32,679 bases of DNA from Bacillota bacterium (GTDB lineage Bacteria > Bacillota > Sulfobacillia > JABLXB01): positions 1 to 32,679 of the forward strand of contig JAHDPS010000154.1 of NCBI GenBank assembly GCA_018434225.1, given 5' to 3'. The notes beneath the pieces are model-generated. The model was not told where the DNA came from and made no database searches. It was given only the letters and a program-made list of their open reading frames with translations. This document shows, one piece after another, positions 8,587 through 15,989 of this stretch. The stretch's first letter is position 1. Each line of letters starts with the position of its first letter. A program made the position numbers and the translations under genes.

Positions 8587-9540
8587 CTAGGCAGAGTCCG
8601 GAGTTCCCAGGCCCTTTCTCACCACCAGCACACTCCCGAGGATCAGCGCCGCTCCCACAGCCTGAATCCATTCGAAACGCTCCCTGAGGAAAACAAACGC
8701 CAGGATGGCGGACATGAGGGGCTCGGATGTCCCGAGGATCGCGGTCCTGGTCGCGCCTATCCGGATGAGCGCGCCCATCAACGCGACCATGGGGATGGCC
8801 GTCGAGATCACCGCAAGCGGGGCGACGGCGGCCCACGAGCCGGCAGCCGTCGGTACCCATCGATCGCCTGAGACGATGGCGCTGACAATGTAGAACCCCG
8901 CCCCCCACAACATCACATACGTGGACATCACCACCGGCTGGAGTCCGGCCACGATCCTCCTGGACACGACCGAGTAGGCGGCGTAGGATACTCCCGCGGC
9001 CAGGGCCATCACCACGCCTCGGATATCCAGGCGCTGGATGCCGCCACCAAGTGCGGGAGCCCACACGATGAAAGCGCACCCCAGCAACGACATGATCATG
9101 GCCCGCACCTTCGCCCGATCCAGCCGCTCTCCCAGGGCGGGGCCCGCGATGAGCGCCGTCGCCACGGGGTATACGGAGAACAACATCGTGGCGACCCACG
9201 CAGGGATGAATCTTACTGACGTCGAGTATAACCAGGAGAACCCGCCGTAACCGACGCTCCCGATGAGCGCGACGCGCACCGCCGTGGCCCGATCGGTGCG
9301 TAGCGACAGCCTCCGCGCGCAACAGTAAATCAGCATCAACGCCGACGCGATGCAGAACCGCCACGCCAATACGCCCGTCGTCGTCGCGCCGAGGGAAAAG
9401 GAGTATTTGTACAGTACGGGCAGGGTGCTGAAGCCCGCCGCCGAGACGATGGCCAGGATCATCCCCGTGACGCCGGGGCGGGGCGCTCTACCGGATCTCC
9501 GCGCACAACGGGCAAATGACCTCGTCCAGCTTGCTATCAT
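8587..9540 (-). CDS. EamA/DMT-family transporter
   Basis: This integral membrane protein has about ten hydrophobic helices in two EamA repeats, the architecture of drug/metabolite transporters such as RhaT- or YdcZ-like exporters. The first repeat starts MILAIVSAAGFSTLPVLYKY. The second covers the region with GVVMALAAGVSYAAYSVVSRR and ends with AFVFLRERFEWIQAVGAALI, a typical family ending. Two starts are possible. The ATG at 9540 lies three bases after the stop of the YitT gene with GGGAGGG 12 bases upstream. The ATG at 9462 would drop 26 non-hydrophobic residues and fits the family start better, but has only a weak ribosome site. The substrate cannot be deduced. Confidence 0.83.
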   Translation of the reverse strand: MIASWTRSFARCARRSGRAPRPGVTGMILAIVSAAGFSTLPVLYKYSFSLGATTTGVLAWRFCIASALMLIYCCARRLSLRTDRATAVRVALIGSVGYGGFSWLYSTSVRFIPAWVATMLFSVYPVATALIAGPALGERLDRAKVRAMIMSLLGCAFIVWAPALGGGIQRLDIRGVVMALAAGVSYAAYSVVSRRIVAGLQPVVMSTYVMLWGAGFYIVSAIVSGDRWVPTAAGSWAAVAPLAVISTAIPMVALMGALIRIGATRTAILGTSEPLMSAILAFVFLRERFEWIQAVGAALILGSVLVVRKGLGTPDSA

Positions 9541-9543
9541 TCG

Positions 9544-10368
9544 TTACACAGTCCCTCCCTCGAACCCCTCCCCCAACACCTCCGCCACGTCCGTCACTAT
9601 GACGAAGGCGCGGGGATCCACCTGCTTTATCAACCGCTTCAATCTGCCTACCTCTCTTGCGTTCACGGCCGCCAGAATGACCATCTTCTCGTCTGAGGTA
9701 TAACCGCCGCGCCCGCTCAGATAAGTCACGCCCCGCTCGAGCCCGTCCATGATGGCGGTGGCGATTTCCTCGGGGTGATCGGACACGATGATTGCGGCCT
9801 TCGCCCGCGACAGCCCTTCCTGCACATACTCCGCCACCTTGCCTCCGAGGAAGGTGATCATCAGGGCGTAGAGTGCGGTGTTCGCGCCCATGGTGAGGCC
9901 TACGATCGTCAGGATCGCCATGTCTGTAATGGTGTATGTTGCGGCCATCGACACACTGTGCGCTCGCTTCAAGTAAAACGCGAGAATGTCCATGCCGCCC
10001 GAAGAGCCGCCGGCGCGCAGCATCAATCCAGATCCCAATCCACCTATCGCCCCGCCGTAGAGGGAGGCGAGCAACAGGTCGTCCATCTGAAACCTGAGCC
10101 CCTGAGTGAGGTACAGGGCGACAGTAAATAACGCCACGCCCAGCACTGTTTTTCCGCAGAACCTGCGGCCGAGCTTCGCGTAGCCGAACACAAGGATGGG
10201 GACGTTCACCGCCGCGTACAGATATGCAACTGGGATCCCGGCGAATCTGTGCGCGACCACGCACAGCCCCGTGATGCCCCCCTGTCCAAGGTTATTTGGC
10301 ACCACAAACCCGTTGGTGCCTACCGCTAGTATCACGGCGCCCGCTCCCAGCCACAGAATGTCCTTCAC
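9544..10368 (-). CDS. YitT-family membrane protein (DUF161 + DUF2179)
   Basis: This 274-residue membrane protein matches the YitT family. Five to six hydrophobic segments form the N-terminal YitT_membrane domain, with GTNGFVVPNNLGQGGITGL near residues 17-35 and the conserved LMLRAGGSSGGMDILAFYL block. A soluble ferredoxin-like DUF2179 domain follows (about 190-270: ERGVTYLSGRGGYTSDEKMV onward). The molecular function of the family is not established. The start is GTG at 10368 with GAGAGG upstream; an ATG two bases earlier is out of frame and hits a stop at once. It is followed at 3 bp by the EamA gene, so the two transport-like genes are co-transcribed. Confidence 0.88.
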   Translation of the reverse strand: MKDILWLGAGAVILAVGTNGFVVPNNLGQGGITGLCVVAHRFAGIPVAYLYAAVNVPILVFGYAKLGRRFCGKTVLGVALFTVALYLTQGLRFQMDDLLLASLYGGAIGGLGSGLMLRAGGSSGGMDILAFYLKRAHSVSMAATYTITDMAILTIVGLTMGANTALYALMITFLGGKVAEYVQEGLSRAKAAIIVSDHPEEIATAIMDGLERGVTYLSGRGGYTSDEKMVILAAVNAREVGRLKRLIKQVDPRAFVIVTDVAEVLGEGFEGGTV

Positions 10369-10477
10369 ATCTCATACCTCTCTCTATTTGAGACAGTCCC
10401 TATTAGAGACGACCCATCCAACCGGATTGTTGCGCCCCTCAGCGCGCCCTCCCCCCGGCGTATTGAAGCGCCCCCTC

Positions 10478-10506
10478 ATTACACATTTCGTGGCAAACGG
10501 CCGCAA
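10478..10506 (-). promoter_or_regulatory. Candidate sigma-A promoter for yitT-eamA
   Basis: On the minus strand TTGCGG (10501-10506) and TGTAAT (10478-10483) are 17 bp apart. Transcription would start near 10471 and leave a leader of about 100 nt. No convincing terminator for the upstream L,D-transpeptidase gene is seen in the same 147-bp gap. Confidence 0.4.
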
Positions 10507-10515
10507 TCCTTGCCG

Positions 10516-11535
10516 TCACAACCCTAACAGCCTCATGAGATCGGGAGACGTTACTCCCGTCGGCTCGAACCCGTAGAACATCTGCATGTCTTTCACGGCC
10601 GACTCGGTCGCCGGACCGAAATCACCGTCCGCCCGCTGATCGTAGAAGCCCTTTTCTCGGATTTTCATCTGGAACAGGACCACGTCCTGCGCCCCGCTTC
10701 CCAATCTCAGAACATCTCTGCATCGCAACTGGGATATGTCCCCTTCTATGGTTACCGGTGTGCCCGCCTCCACCCACGCATACAGCTCCTCCACGTCGTG
10801 GTTGAACATGCGGAAACACCCATGGCTGGCCATATAACCGACAGTCCACGGCCTATTCGTTCCGTGGATGCCATACATCCCCCACGGGACATTGAGCCCT
10901 ATCCAACGGCTGCCGAGTACCCCGCCTATGCCGCTGCTCTTCCATAGGACCTTGAACTCGCCCACCGGCGACGGGGTCTCCGATTTTCCGATAGCCACCA
11001 CGTAACTCTTGTGTACGGCCCCATCGGAATAGACTGTCAACCGGCACTGGTCTATATTGATTCTCAGATGGACGCTTCCCTCGGGAGGCGGCACGGCGGC
11101 CCGCGCGGCCGGTGTCCCTCCTTCGATTTCAACCCATGTCTGCAGGTCGTAGGCACCCGTCACGGGCACCCGCAGCCACCGTTGCAGTGATCTGACGGCA
11201 TCGGCCGTCGCCACACCGTACACGCCGTCGAGGGCACCTTGGTAAAACCCCTTGTCTCCTAGGTACGCCTGGAGGTCCCTCACATCGCTCCCCGTCATAG
11301 GGGGCGATTTCACGCTCAATACCCTCCATTCCTCGCATCCGTCAGGCAACTCCCCGAACGTGGCGTCGTGCGAAGAGCGCGATCCCTCCTCATCCTCTGG
11401 ACCCGCCCGCTCCGGCGGCGTGGGTCCCATGGCCCGCATAGGCGACCCAGGCGAAACAATATTGATTCGCGATGATAACGCCGACATCACGATCACAGCA
11501 GTCAAGAACGCGACAAGGCACCATGTCACCCTCAC
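10516..11535 (-). CDS. L,D-transpeptidase (YkuD) flanked by two peptidoglycan-binding domains
   Basis: This exported cell-wall enzyme forms or edits L,D-crosslinks in peptidoglycan. A hydrophobic N-terminal segment (residues 5-20) acts as a signal peptide or anchor. A first peptidoglycan-binding domain (about 78-135) contains LQAYLGDKGFYQGALDGVYG. The YkuD catalytic domain (about 155-265) carries the signature His224 (IHGT) and SHGCFRM, with nucleophile Cys240. A second peptidoglycan-binding domain (about 275-337) closes the protein. Having wall-binding domains on both sides of the catalytic domain is less common than a single one. The start is GTG with GAGGAGG nine bases upstream. It lies downstream of the pyr genes and the MerR-like gene on the same strand. 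Confidence 0.88.
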   Translation of the reverse strand: MRVTWCLVAFLTAVIVMSALSSRINIVSPGSPMRAMGPTPPERAGPEDEEGSRSSHDATFGELPDGCEEWRVLSVKSPPMTGSDVRDLQAYLGDKGFYQGALDGVYGVATADAVRSLQRWLRVPVTGAYDLQTWVEIEGGTPAARAAVPPPEGSVHLRINIDQCRLTVYSDGAVHKSYVVAIGKSETPSPVGEFKVLWKSSGIGGVLGSRWIGLNVPWGMYGIHGTNRPWTVGYMASHGCFRMFNHDVEELYAWVEAGTPVTIEGDISQLRCRDVLRLGSGAQDVVLFQMKIREKGFYDQRADGDFGPATESAVKDMQMFYGFEPTGVTSPDLMRLLGL

Positions 11536-11603
11536 CCGAGTAAGCCTCCTCTCGCAACAACGGTATGAAGACGAAAGTGAGGGAATACCCGGGGTGATGG
11601 ATA

Positions 11604-12257
11604 CTAGCTCCGGAAGAGACGCTCCAAATAGTGAGCGCGCTCGGCGCGCCTGCGTTTACGAGAGGATGTCAAGGAGAAATAACGTTTCAACTGCTTTTCG
11701 CGCGCGGGGTCGTCGGTTACGCCTGACAGGACCCAGCGGCGTTCCTTCTGGACGGAGTTTATCACGCTGACGCTGGCAGCCACCCTCAAGCGAGCATCAC
11801 TCAAGGAGCCGGCGTGACTCCCGGGGTGGGCCTTCCTGTACGAGGTCACGGTATCTCTCCACAGGCCTTCTTCGAACCGCACGAGTTCTTCCACTATGAC
11901 CTGCTGCATCTCGATGCTTAGGCCCATCGCGGCCATCCCGTCGATGAACTCCATGGTATCCGCAATGGAACACGCGTTGTAGAGATCACCCGCCTGAGTC
12001 CTTCTCTGCGGCACCAGCAGGCATTGTTCGATGAGATAGTGCATCCTGGCCACGTCAAGCCCGTTGGCCCTCGCGAAATCGTACAGATCCGCTTCAGTCA
12101 TGTATGACCGGTCATCATAGGGCAACCTCAGTTGACCCGAAAACACGGCATTCGCAAGCCATTCGAGTTCATCCACCGGATCGCGGCCCACATGCATACC
12201 CCCGAAATTTCCTGTAGTTCCCATATTCCGTGAGCCCGCTCGAATTCCTGCCATCAT
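11604..12257 (-). CDS. MerR-like helix-turn-helix protein of unknown function
   Basis: I do not recognise an established family over the full length. Counting from the ATG at 12257, residues 53-125 resemble a MerR-type DNA-binding domain: a helix-turn-helix (MTEADLYDFARANGLDVARM), a LIEQCLLVP turn, a short wing, then a second helix pair ending FIDGMAAMGLSIEMQQVIVE, comparable to the LreLGfsLeeI part of MerR. The rest is charged and helical, ending in a basic tail (SSRKRRRAERAHY). The start is uncertain. The frame is open back to 12353 but that overlaps pyrE; ATG codons at 12257, 12224 and 12197 and a GTG at 12191 are all possible and none has a strong ribosome site. Effector and targets are unknown. 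Confidence 0.55.
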   Translation of the reverse strand: MMAGIRAGSRNMGTTGNFGGMHVGRDPVDELEWLANAVFSGQLRLPYDDRSYMTEADLYDFARANGLDVARMHYLIEQCLLVPQRRTQAGDLYNACSIADTMEFIDGMAAMGLSIEMQQVIVEELVRFEEGLWRDTVTSYRKAHPGSHAGSLSDARLRVAASVSVINSVQKERRWVLSGVTDDPAREKQLKRYFSLTSSRKRRRAERAHYLERLFRS

Positions 12258-12285
12258 TGAGACAATACGAGAGTGTTCCGAATCG

Positions 12286-12879
12286 TCAGGGGGTTCCGGC
12301 GGCTGACTTCGGGCGTCCGACCGGCACGCCCGCACGGCAAAGCGGACAATCATCCGGCTCGTAAGATGGAATATCCAGCCCCAGCATCGAGACGAAGGGC
12401 ACTCCGAAATCCACTCTGCCTCCGGACCTATCCACCAGCGCGGCGACGCCGACCACGTCCGCGCCGGCGGCTCTGATGAGCTGCATCAGTTTCAACGCGG
12501 ACCCGCCGGTCGTCACCGCGTCCTCGACGACCAGGCACTTCTCCCCGCGGGACACCTGGAAACCCCTGCGAAACGCGAGGCCCACGGCCGACTCCTCCGA
12601 GGCCACCTTCTCCGCGTATATGGCCCTTGCCCCGAGCGCTCTAGCCATTTCATACGCCAGTATCACGCCGCCCATGGCCGGCCCGGCCACGCATTGCGGG
12701 GAGAATCCCTTCACCTTCGCCGCCAGCGCGGAGCAAATGCGCTCCAGGTGCGCCGGCCGTTGCATCACCATGGAGCACTGGAGGAAAGTGGAACTGTGAC
12801 GGCCGGACGTGAGCAGGAAGTGTCCCCTCATTATCACGCCGTCATCCTCGAACACCTGGAGCACGTCCCTCTCGTTCAA
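12286..12879 (-). CDS. pyrE: Orotate phosphoribosyltransferase
   Basis: PyrE converts orotate and PRPP to orotidine 5'-monophosphate in de novo UMP synthesis. The PRPP-binding motif LVVEDAVTTGGS is at about residues 116-127, and the upstream VAGPAMGGVILAYEMA block fits type I phosphoribosyltransferases. The protein ends with a CPLC motif (about 178-181), seen in a subgroup of PyrE proteins from thermophiles and some Bacillota. The GTG at 12888 directly abuts GGGAGG, so the TTG at 12879, nine bases from that site, is the more likely start. It is the last pyrimidine gene of the pyrK-pyrD-pyrF-pyrE order. Confidence 0.92.
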   Translation of the reverse strand: MNERDVLQVFEDDGVIMRGHFLLTSGRHSSTFLQCSMVMQRPAHLERICSALAAKVKGFSPQCVAGPAMGGVILAYEMARALGARAIYAEKVASEESAVGLAFRRGFQVSRGEKCLVVEDAVTTGGSALKLMQLIRAAGADVVGVAALVDRSGGRVDFGVPFVSMLGLDIPSYEPDDCPLCRAGVPVGRPKSAAGTP

Positions 12880-12922
12880 TACATCCACCCTCCCAGTTTA
12901 ATTCTCACCTCGAGCGCGTGGT

Positions 12923-13699
12923 TCAACACGGATGCGCCTCGCAGGCGCAGGCCCCGGCCCGCCCGTGGATCTCGTCGAGGATCCGTAGGGCGGCATCGAG
13001 CGGATCGACCGCGCGCGTGATCGGTCTTCCAACGACGATACAATCGGCACCGGCCGCGATAGCCTCGGCTGGAGTGGCCACCCGCATCTGGTCCCCGTGC
13101 GCATACCAGGATGGCCTAACGCCCGGAGTCACGATGAGGAAGTCATCCCCGCATTCGAGTCGGATCAATCGCGCCTCCCTCGGAGACGCGACCACTCCGT
13201 CGATCCCCGCGGATTGCGACAGCCTGGACATATCGACCACGTATTCAGCGGGAGAAGCGCTTATCATCATGTCTTCGCGAAGCGTCCTCTCGTCAATGCT
13301 GGTGAGCAGCGTGATGGCTAGGATCAGTGGCCGGAAGCCGTTGGCGTCCGCCTTTTCCTTCGAGGCGGCGGCCGCGCGCGTCATCATCGGCAACCCGCCC
13401 TGAGCGTGAACCGTCATCATCGCCGGCTGGAGCCTTCCGAGCTGCCTTACCGCGTTTTCCACTGTATTAGGAATATCGTGGAATTTCAGGTCGAGGAACA
13501 CCTCAACGCCCATGGAGTGCAAGTCCTCCACTATACGAGGTCCCTCGGCATAGAACAGCTCCATGCCGACCTTGAACATGCTCACATGGCCGGACAGCCT
13601 TTCAACAATGCGAAGAGCGCAGTCCCTATCCGGGAGATCGATAGCCACTATGAGCGGATTGTTCCCACCGTTGAGTTCCCGCTTATCTATCAAACCCAT
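12923..13699 (-). CDS. pyrF: Orotidine 5'-phosphate decarboxylase
   Basis: PyrF decarboxylates OMP to UMP, the last step of the de novo pathway. The catalytic motif FLDLKFHDIPNTV is intact (D70, K72, D75), the phosphate-binding ends VTPGVRP and IVVGRPITRA are present, and 258 residues is a usual length for the bacterial type. The ATG has GAGGATGG upstream, and the gene start overlaps the end of pyrD by 17 bp, implying coupled translation. The last few residues are Cys-rich (ACACEAHPC), which is not a family feature and may simply be tail. Confidence 0.94.
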   Translation of the reverse strand: MGLIDKRELNGGNNPLIVAIDLPDRDCALRIVERLSGHVSMFKVGMELFYAEGPRIVEDLHSMGVEVFLDLKFHDIPNTVENAVRQLGRLQPAMMTVHAQGGLPMMTRAAAASKEKADANGFRPLILAITLLTSIDERTLREDMMISASPAEYVVDMSRLSQSAGIDGVVASPREARLIRLECGDDFLIVTPGVRPSWYAHGDQMRVATPAEAIAAGADCIVVGRPITRAVDPLDAALRILDEIHGRAGACACEAHPC

Positions 13700-14624
13700 T
13701 CACCATCCTCGCCATTCCGGTTATCTCGCGCACGCTTTCTATGCCCCGTTCGCTAAGCCATTCACTCATGCCGTTCACTATCCGCTCACCCGCGAGGGGA
13801 TTGCGGAACAGCGTGGTTCCTATCTGAACCGCCGTTGCCCCGGCCATCATGAACTCCAGGGCGTCCGTCGAAGAAGATATCCCGCCCAACCCGATCACGG
13901 GGATACGCACACTTCCGCTCACTTCCCATACCATCCTGAGCGCTACCGGCTTCACGGCGGGACCGGAGAGGCCACCGAATATGTTCGGCAGGACCGGCTT
14001 GCAGGCCGCGACATCTATGGCCATGCCCAGGATGGTGTTAATCAACGAGACAGCATCGGCGCCTGCGTGCTCGACCGCGTTCGCGACCTCAACGATGCGA
14101 GAAGTGTTGGGGCTCAGTTTTACAATAATAGTCTTCGCCGTGGCGCCCCTTAACCGCTCAACCAGGGAGGCGCAGGCGTCCGGGTCAGTCCCGAACTGCA
14201 TGCCGCCGGCCTTCACGTTCGGGCATGAGACGTTGATCTCGAGGGCCCGAACGCTCTCCGCGGCCTCCAGTTTCTCCGTCACCCTGAGATACTCGTCCGC
14301 CGTAGCGCCCGCGACATTCACGATGATCGTGGCGCCCGTCGCCTCAAGGCGTGGGATTTCCTCCCTTATTACGGCATCGACCCCGGGGTTCTCCAACCCC
14401 ACGGAGTTCAGCAACCCCGCAGGGGTCTCGACCAACCGCGGCGGCGGATTACCCGCTCTGGGCGTCAGGGTTGTTCCCTTGACGATCACCGCCCCGAAGT
14501 GACGGAGTATCCCGAGGTTCGAGTACTCCTTACCGTAGCCGACGATACCGGATGCGGCGATTACAGGATTGGCCAGCTTCAAGCCGCCGATATCCACGGA
14601 CATATCCGGCGCGAGCCCGCCCAA
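13683..14624 (-). CDS. pyrD: Dihydroorotate dehydrogenase B, catalytic subunit
   Basis: This FMN-containing TIM-barrel subunit of the class 1B enzyme oxidises dihydroorotate to orotate in the cytosol and passes electrons to PyrK and NAD+. The catalytic base typical of class 1 enzymes is a cysteine, seen in EINVSCPNVKAGG (C134). FMN-binding blocks such as NVAGATADEY, SLINTILGMAIDV and IGLGGISSSTDALEFMMAGA are in place, and 313 residues is normal. The start is TTG with GGGGGTG five bases upstream; an ATG seven codons later is an alternative. PyrK directly upstream confirms the heterotetrameric class 1B form. Confidence 0.94.
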   Translation of the reverse strand: MGGLAPDMSVDIGGLKLANPVIAASGIVGYGKEYSNLGILRHFGAVIVKGTTLTPRAGNPPPRLVETPAGLLNSVGLENPGVDAVIREEIPRLEATGATIIVNVAGATADEYLRVTEKLEAAESVRALEINVSCPNVKAGGMQFGTDPDACASLVERLRGATAKTIIVKLSPNTSRIVEVANAVEHAGADAVSLINTILGMAIDVAACKPVLPNIFGGLSGPAVKPVALRMVWEVSGSVRIPVIGLGGISSSTDALEFMMAGATAVQIGTTLFRNPLAGERIVNGMSEWLSERGIESVREITGMARMVNGFDR

Positions 14625-14645
14625 AGAAGCACCCCCTTAGATAAC

Positions 14646-15482
14646 CTAGATAACGATGTCCTCCGCGTCGAATACGGGTCCGTCCGAGCAGGCCCGGAAA
14701 AAAAGGGCGCCCTCTAAGGGCACCCTTCTGCGCACAGCGCAACCGACGCACGCGCCGATGCCGCACGCCAGGCGGTCTTCTACCGACACCTCGCACGAGA
14801 TGCGCAGATCCCGCGAAACTGCCTGGACTGCCTGGAGCACCGGCAGAGGTCCGCACGCGTACATCCTGACGGGAGCGCATCGCTTCACCGCCGCCTCGAG
14901 AACGTCACACACCGTCCCGCAGAACCCCAAGCTTCCATCGTCCGTGCATGCCGTCACTGAAACCCCTAGACTCTCCAGGCGCTCCAAGCCAATCATCTCG
15001 CTCGCCGACCTTGCCCCGACGAGCGCGGATACTTCCCTTCCAGAGGAACGCAGGTCCGCCGCCCAGGCAAGAAGGGGAGCGGCTCCTATCCCGCCGGCGA
15101 CCAGCAGGACCGGTCCAGCGGTTGAAGGGTGTGAGAAACCGTTGCCCAGCGGGCCGATGACGCCCAGCCGGCTGCCAACTCTCAGGCCGGAGAGCCATGC
15201 CGTCCCGGGGCCCACCAGTTTGTAGGTCATTTCAACCAACCCGCGGTCGCGATCGATGCCGCTTATGCTGAACGGACGTCGCAGGACCATGCCGCAATCA
15301 ACGTGGAGGAACTGACCGGGAACCCCAGTGCGAGCAATCGCGGGGGAATGAAGGGTAAGGCGGTACGTCGCCGCAGCGATCTTTTCGTTTGAGACGACGC
15401 CGCACGTTTCGATCGACGCCGCAGGCCGGTCGCGGCCCGCGCACACCTTTACTCCGGGCGGCGCATCGAGGACGGTATTCAT
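14646..15482 (-). CDS. pyrK: Dihydroorotate dehydrogenase B, electron-transfer subunit
   Basis: PyrK carries FAD and a [2Fe-2S] cluster and links PyrD to NAD+. The flavin-binding RPFSIS (69-74), the NAD-binding VAGGIGAAPLL (128-138) and the cluster ligands C240, C245, C248 and C265 (LACGIGACVGC then FRAC) are all present. It is the first gene of the pyr operon. Its ribosome binding site AAGGGGG (15491-15497) lies in a stem that can be released by an alternative pairing with the PyrR loop upstream, so its translation is probably regulated by uridine nucleotides through PyrR. About 20 N-terminal residues before SIETCGVVS are poorly conserved in such proteins, but the ATG at 15482 is the one next to the ribosome site. 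Confidence 0.94.
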   Translation of the reverse strand: MNTVLDAPPGVKVCAGRDRPAASIETCGVVSNEKIAAATYRLTLHSPAIARTGVPGQFLHVDCGMVLRRPFSISGIDRDRGLVEMTYKLVGPGTAWLSGLRVGSRLGVIGPLGNGFSHPSTAGPVLLVAGGIGAAPLLAWAADLRSSGREVSALVGARSASEMIGLERLESLGVSVTACTDDGSLGFCGTVCDVLEAAVKRCAPVRMYACGPLPVLQAVQAVSRDLRISCEVSVEDRLACGIGACVGCAVRRRVPLEGALFFRACSDGPVFDAEDIVI

Positions 15483-15489
15483 GAATAAT

Positions 15490-15527
15490 GCCCCCTTCGG
15501 CTTGGCTACCCGGCCAGCTAAGGAGGC
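15490..15527 (-). promoter_or_regulatory. Hairpin sequestering the pyrK ribosome binding site
   Basis: In the pyrK leader RNA, GCCUCCUU (15527-15520) pairs with AAGGGGGC (15497-15490), and a second stem inside it pairs GCUGGC with GCCAAGC with one bulge. The 3' arm is the Shine-Dalgarno of pyrK, eight bases before its ATG. No U-run follows, so the stem should block translation rather than stop transcription. Confidence 0.6.
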
Positions 15528-15545
15528 ATGTGAATCGCTTGGCTT

Positions 15546-15581
15546 CCCCTTACTGGCCTCTCAGGACCTAACTTAAAGGGT
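15546..15581 (-). promoter_or_regulatory. PyrR-binding loop in the pyrK leader
   Basis: The minus-strand RNA contains GGUCCUGAGAGGCC, which fits the known PyrR binding-loop consensus ARUCCNGNGAGGYU closely. It is the tip of a hairpin whose lower stem pairs CCCUU with AAGGGG. The 3' half of the hairpin, GGCCAGUAAGG (15558-15548), can instead pair over 11 bp with CCUUAGCUGGCC (15523-15512), the 5' arm of the hairpin that hides the pyrK ribosome site. UMP-loaded PyrR would favour the closed state. pyrR itself is not in the window. Confidence 0.75.
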
Positions 15582-15590
15582 ATTGGTTCG

Positions 15591-15608
15591 CGGATGGAGG
15601 TCCATCCG
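15591..15608 (-). other. Stem-loop at the 5' end of the pyr transcript
   Basis: CGGATGGA (15591-15598) and TCCATCCG (15601-15608) form a perfect inverted repeat at the predicted transcription start of the pyr operon. A hairpin at the extreme 5' end of an mRNA often protects it from decay; that role is inferred here. Confidence 0.45.
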
Positions 15609-15614
15609 TCCACT

Positions 15615-15643
15615 AGCATAGAGCAATTCTATTCCCGTGTCAA
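15615..15643 (-). promoter_or_regulatory. Sigma-A promoter of pyrKDFE
   Basis: On the minus strand a consensus TTGACA (15638-15643) is 17 bp from TATGCT (15615-15620). Transcription would start near 15608 and give a leader of about 125 nt that holds the 5' stem-loop, the PyrR loop and the ribosome-site hairpin. Confidence 0.75.
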
Positions 15644-15656
15644 TCGCCTGGGTAGG

Positions 15657-15686
15657 GTACACGAAGCCCACAGTACACGAAGCCCA
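15657..15686. repeat. 14-bp direct repeat upstream of the metX promoter
   Basis: GTACACGAAGCCCA occurs at 15657-15670 and again at 15673-15686, a 16-bp period, ending four bases before the metX -35 box. It may be a regulator site or a chance tandem duplication. It also lies behind the pyr promoter on the other strand. Confidence 0.6.
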
Positions 15687-15689
15687 TAG

Positions 15690-15719
15690 TTGACTCGGCG
15701 CGCAACCCTGTGGTAATAT
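15690..15719 (+). promoter_or_regulatory. Sigma-A promoter of metX
   Basis: TTGACT (15690-15695) and TAATAT (15714-15719) are separated by 18 bp, and TGG before the -10 gives an extended TGn. Transcription would begin near 15726, just ahead of the SAM riboswitch. Confidence 0.7.
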
Positions 15720-15743
15720 CGAGCAAAATAGCATATTCGAGTG

Positions 15744-15852
15744 CTCTTATCCAGAGCGGCGGAGGGACTGGCCCGATGAAGCCCGGCAACCTGCGGTCTC
15801 ATTAGCCGTAAGGTGCCAACTCCTGCAGGACGGATGGTCCTGAGAGATGAGA
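15744..15852 (+). promoter_or_regulatory. SAM-I (S-box) riboswitch aptamer
   Basis: The plus-strand leader of metX has the conserved S-box text in order: CTCTTATC and AGAG for P1/P2, then GGAGGGACTGGCCC, GATGAAGCCCGGCAACC, AAGGTGCCAACTCCTGCAG, and GAGAGATGAGAG closing P1. Binding of S-adenosylmethionine stabilises this fold and lets the downstream terminator form, lowering expression of methionine genes. The gene it precedes, metX, fits that role. Confidence 0.95.
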
Positions 15853-15866
15853 GAGTGGGAGATTCT

Positions 15867-15890
15867 GCCTCCGCACTCGGAGGCCTTTTT
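15867..15890 (+). terminator. Riboswitch-controlled intrinsic terminator
   Basis: GCCTCCG (15867-15873) and CGGAGGC (15878-15884) form a 7-bp stem with a 4-base loop, followed by C and five T residues. It sits directly downstream of the SAM-I aptamer, which is the standard expression-platform arrangement. Confidence 0.9.
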
Positions 15891-15897
15891 GTACCCA

Positions 15898-15925
15898 AAC
15901 CCCCTCCTGATCTCGGGAGGGGGTT
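15898..15925 (+). terminator. Second hairpin in the metX leader
   Basis: AACCCCCTCC (15898-15907) pairs perfectly with GGAGGGGGTT (15916-15925) around an 8-base loop; ATTTG follows. It could be a back-up terminator behind the riboswitch, but the T-tract is weak. It does not cover the metX ribosome site at 15973-15980. Confidence 0.45.
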
Positions 15926-15989
15926 ATTTGTCTCGAGGACGACTTGACGAACGAGGACGCCCGCGAGACGCCGAGAGAGGTAGACCAGC

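Noticed and set aside
15657-15686. CRISPR-like repeats
   Set aside because: Only two copies with a 2-bp gap and no cas genes; this is a short tandem repeat.
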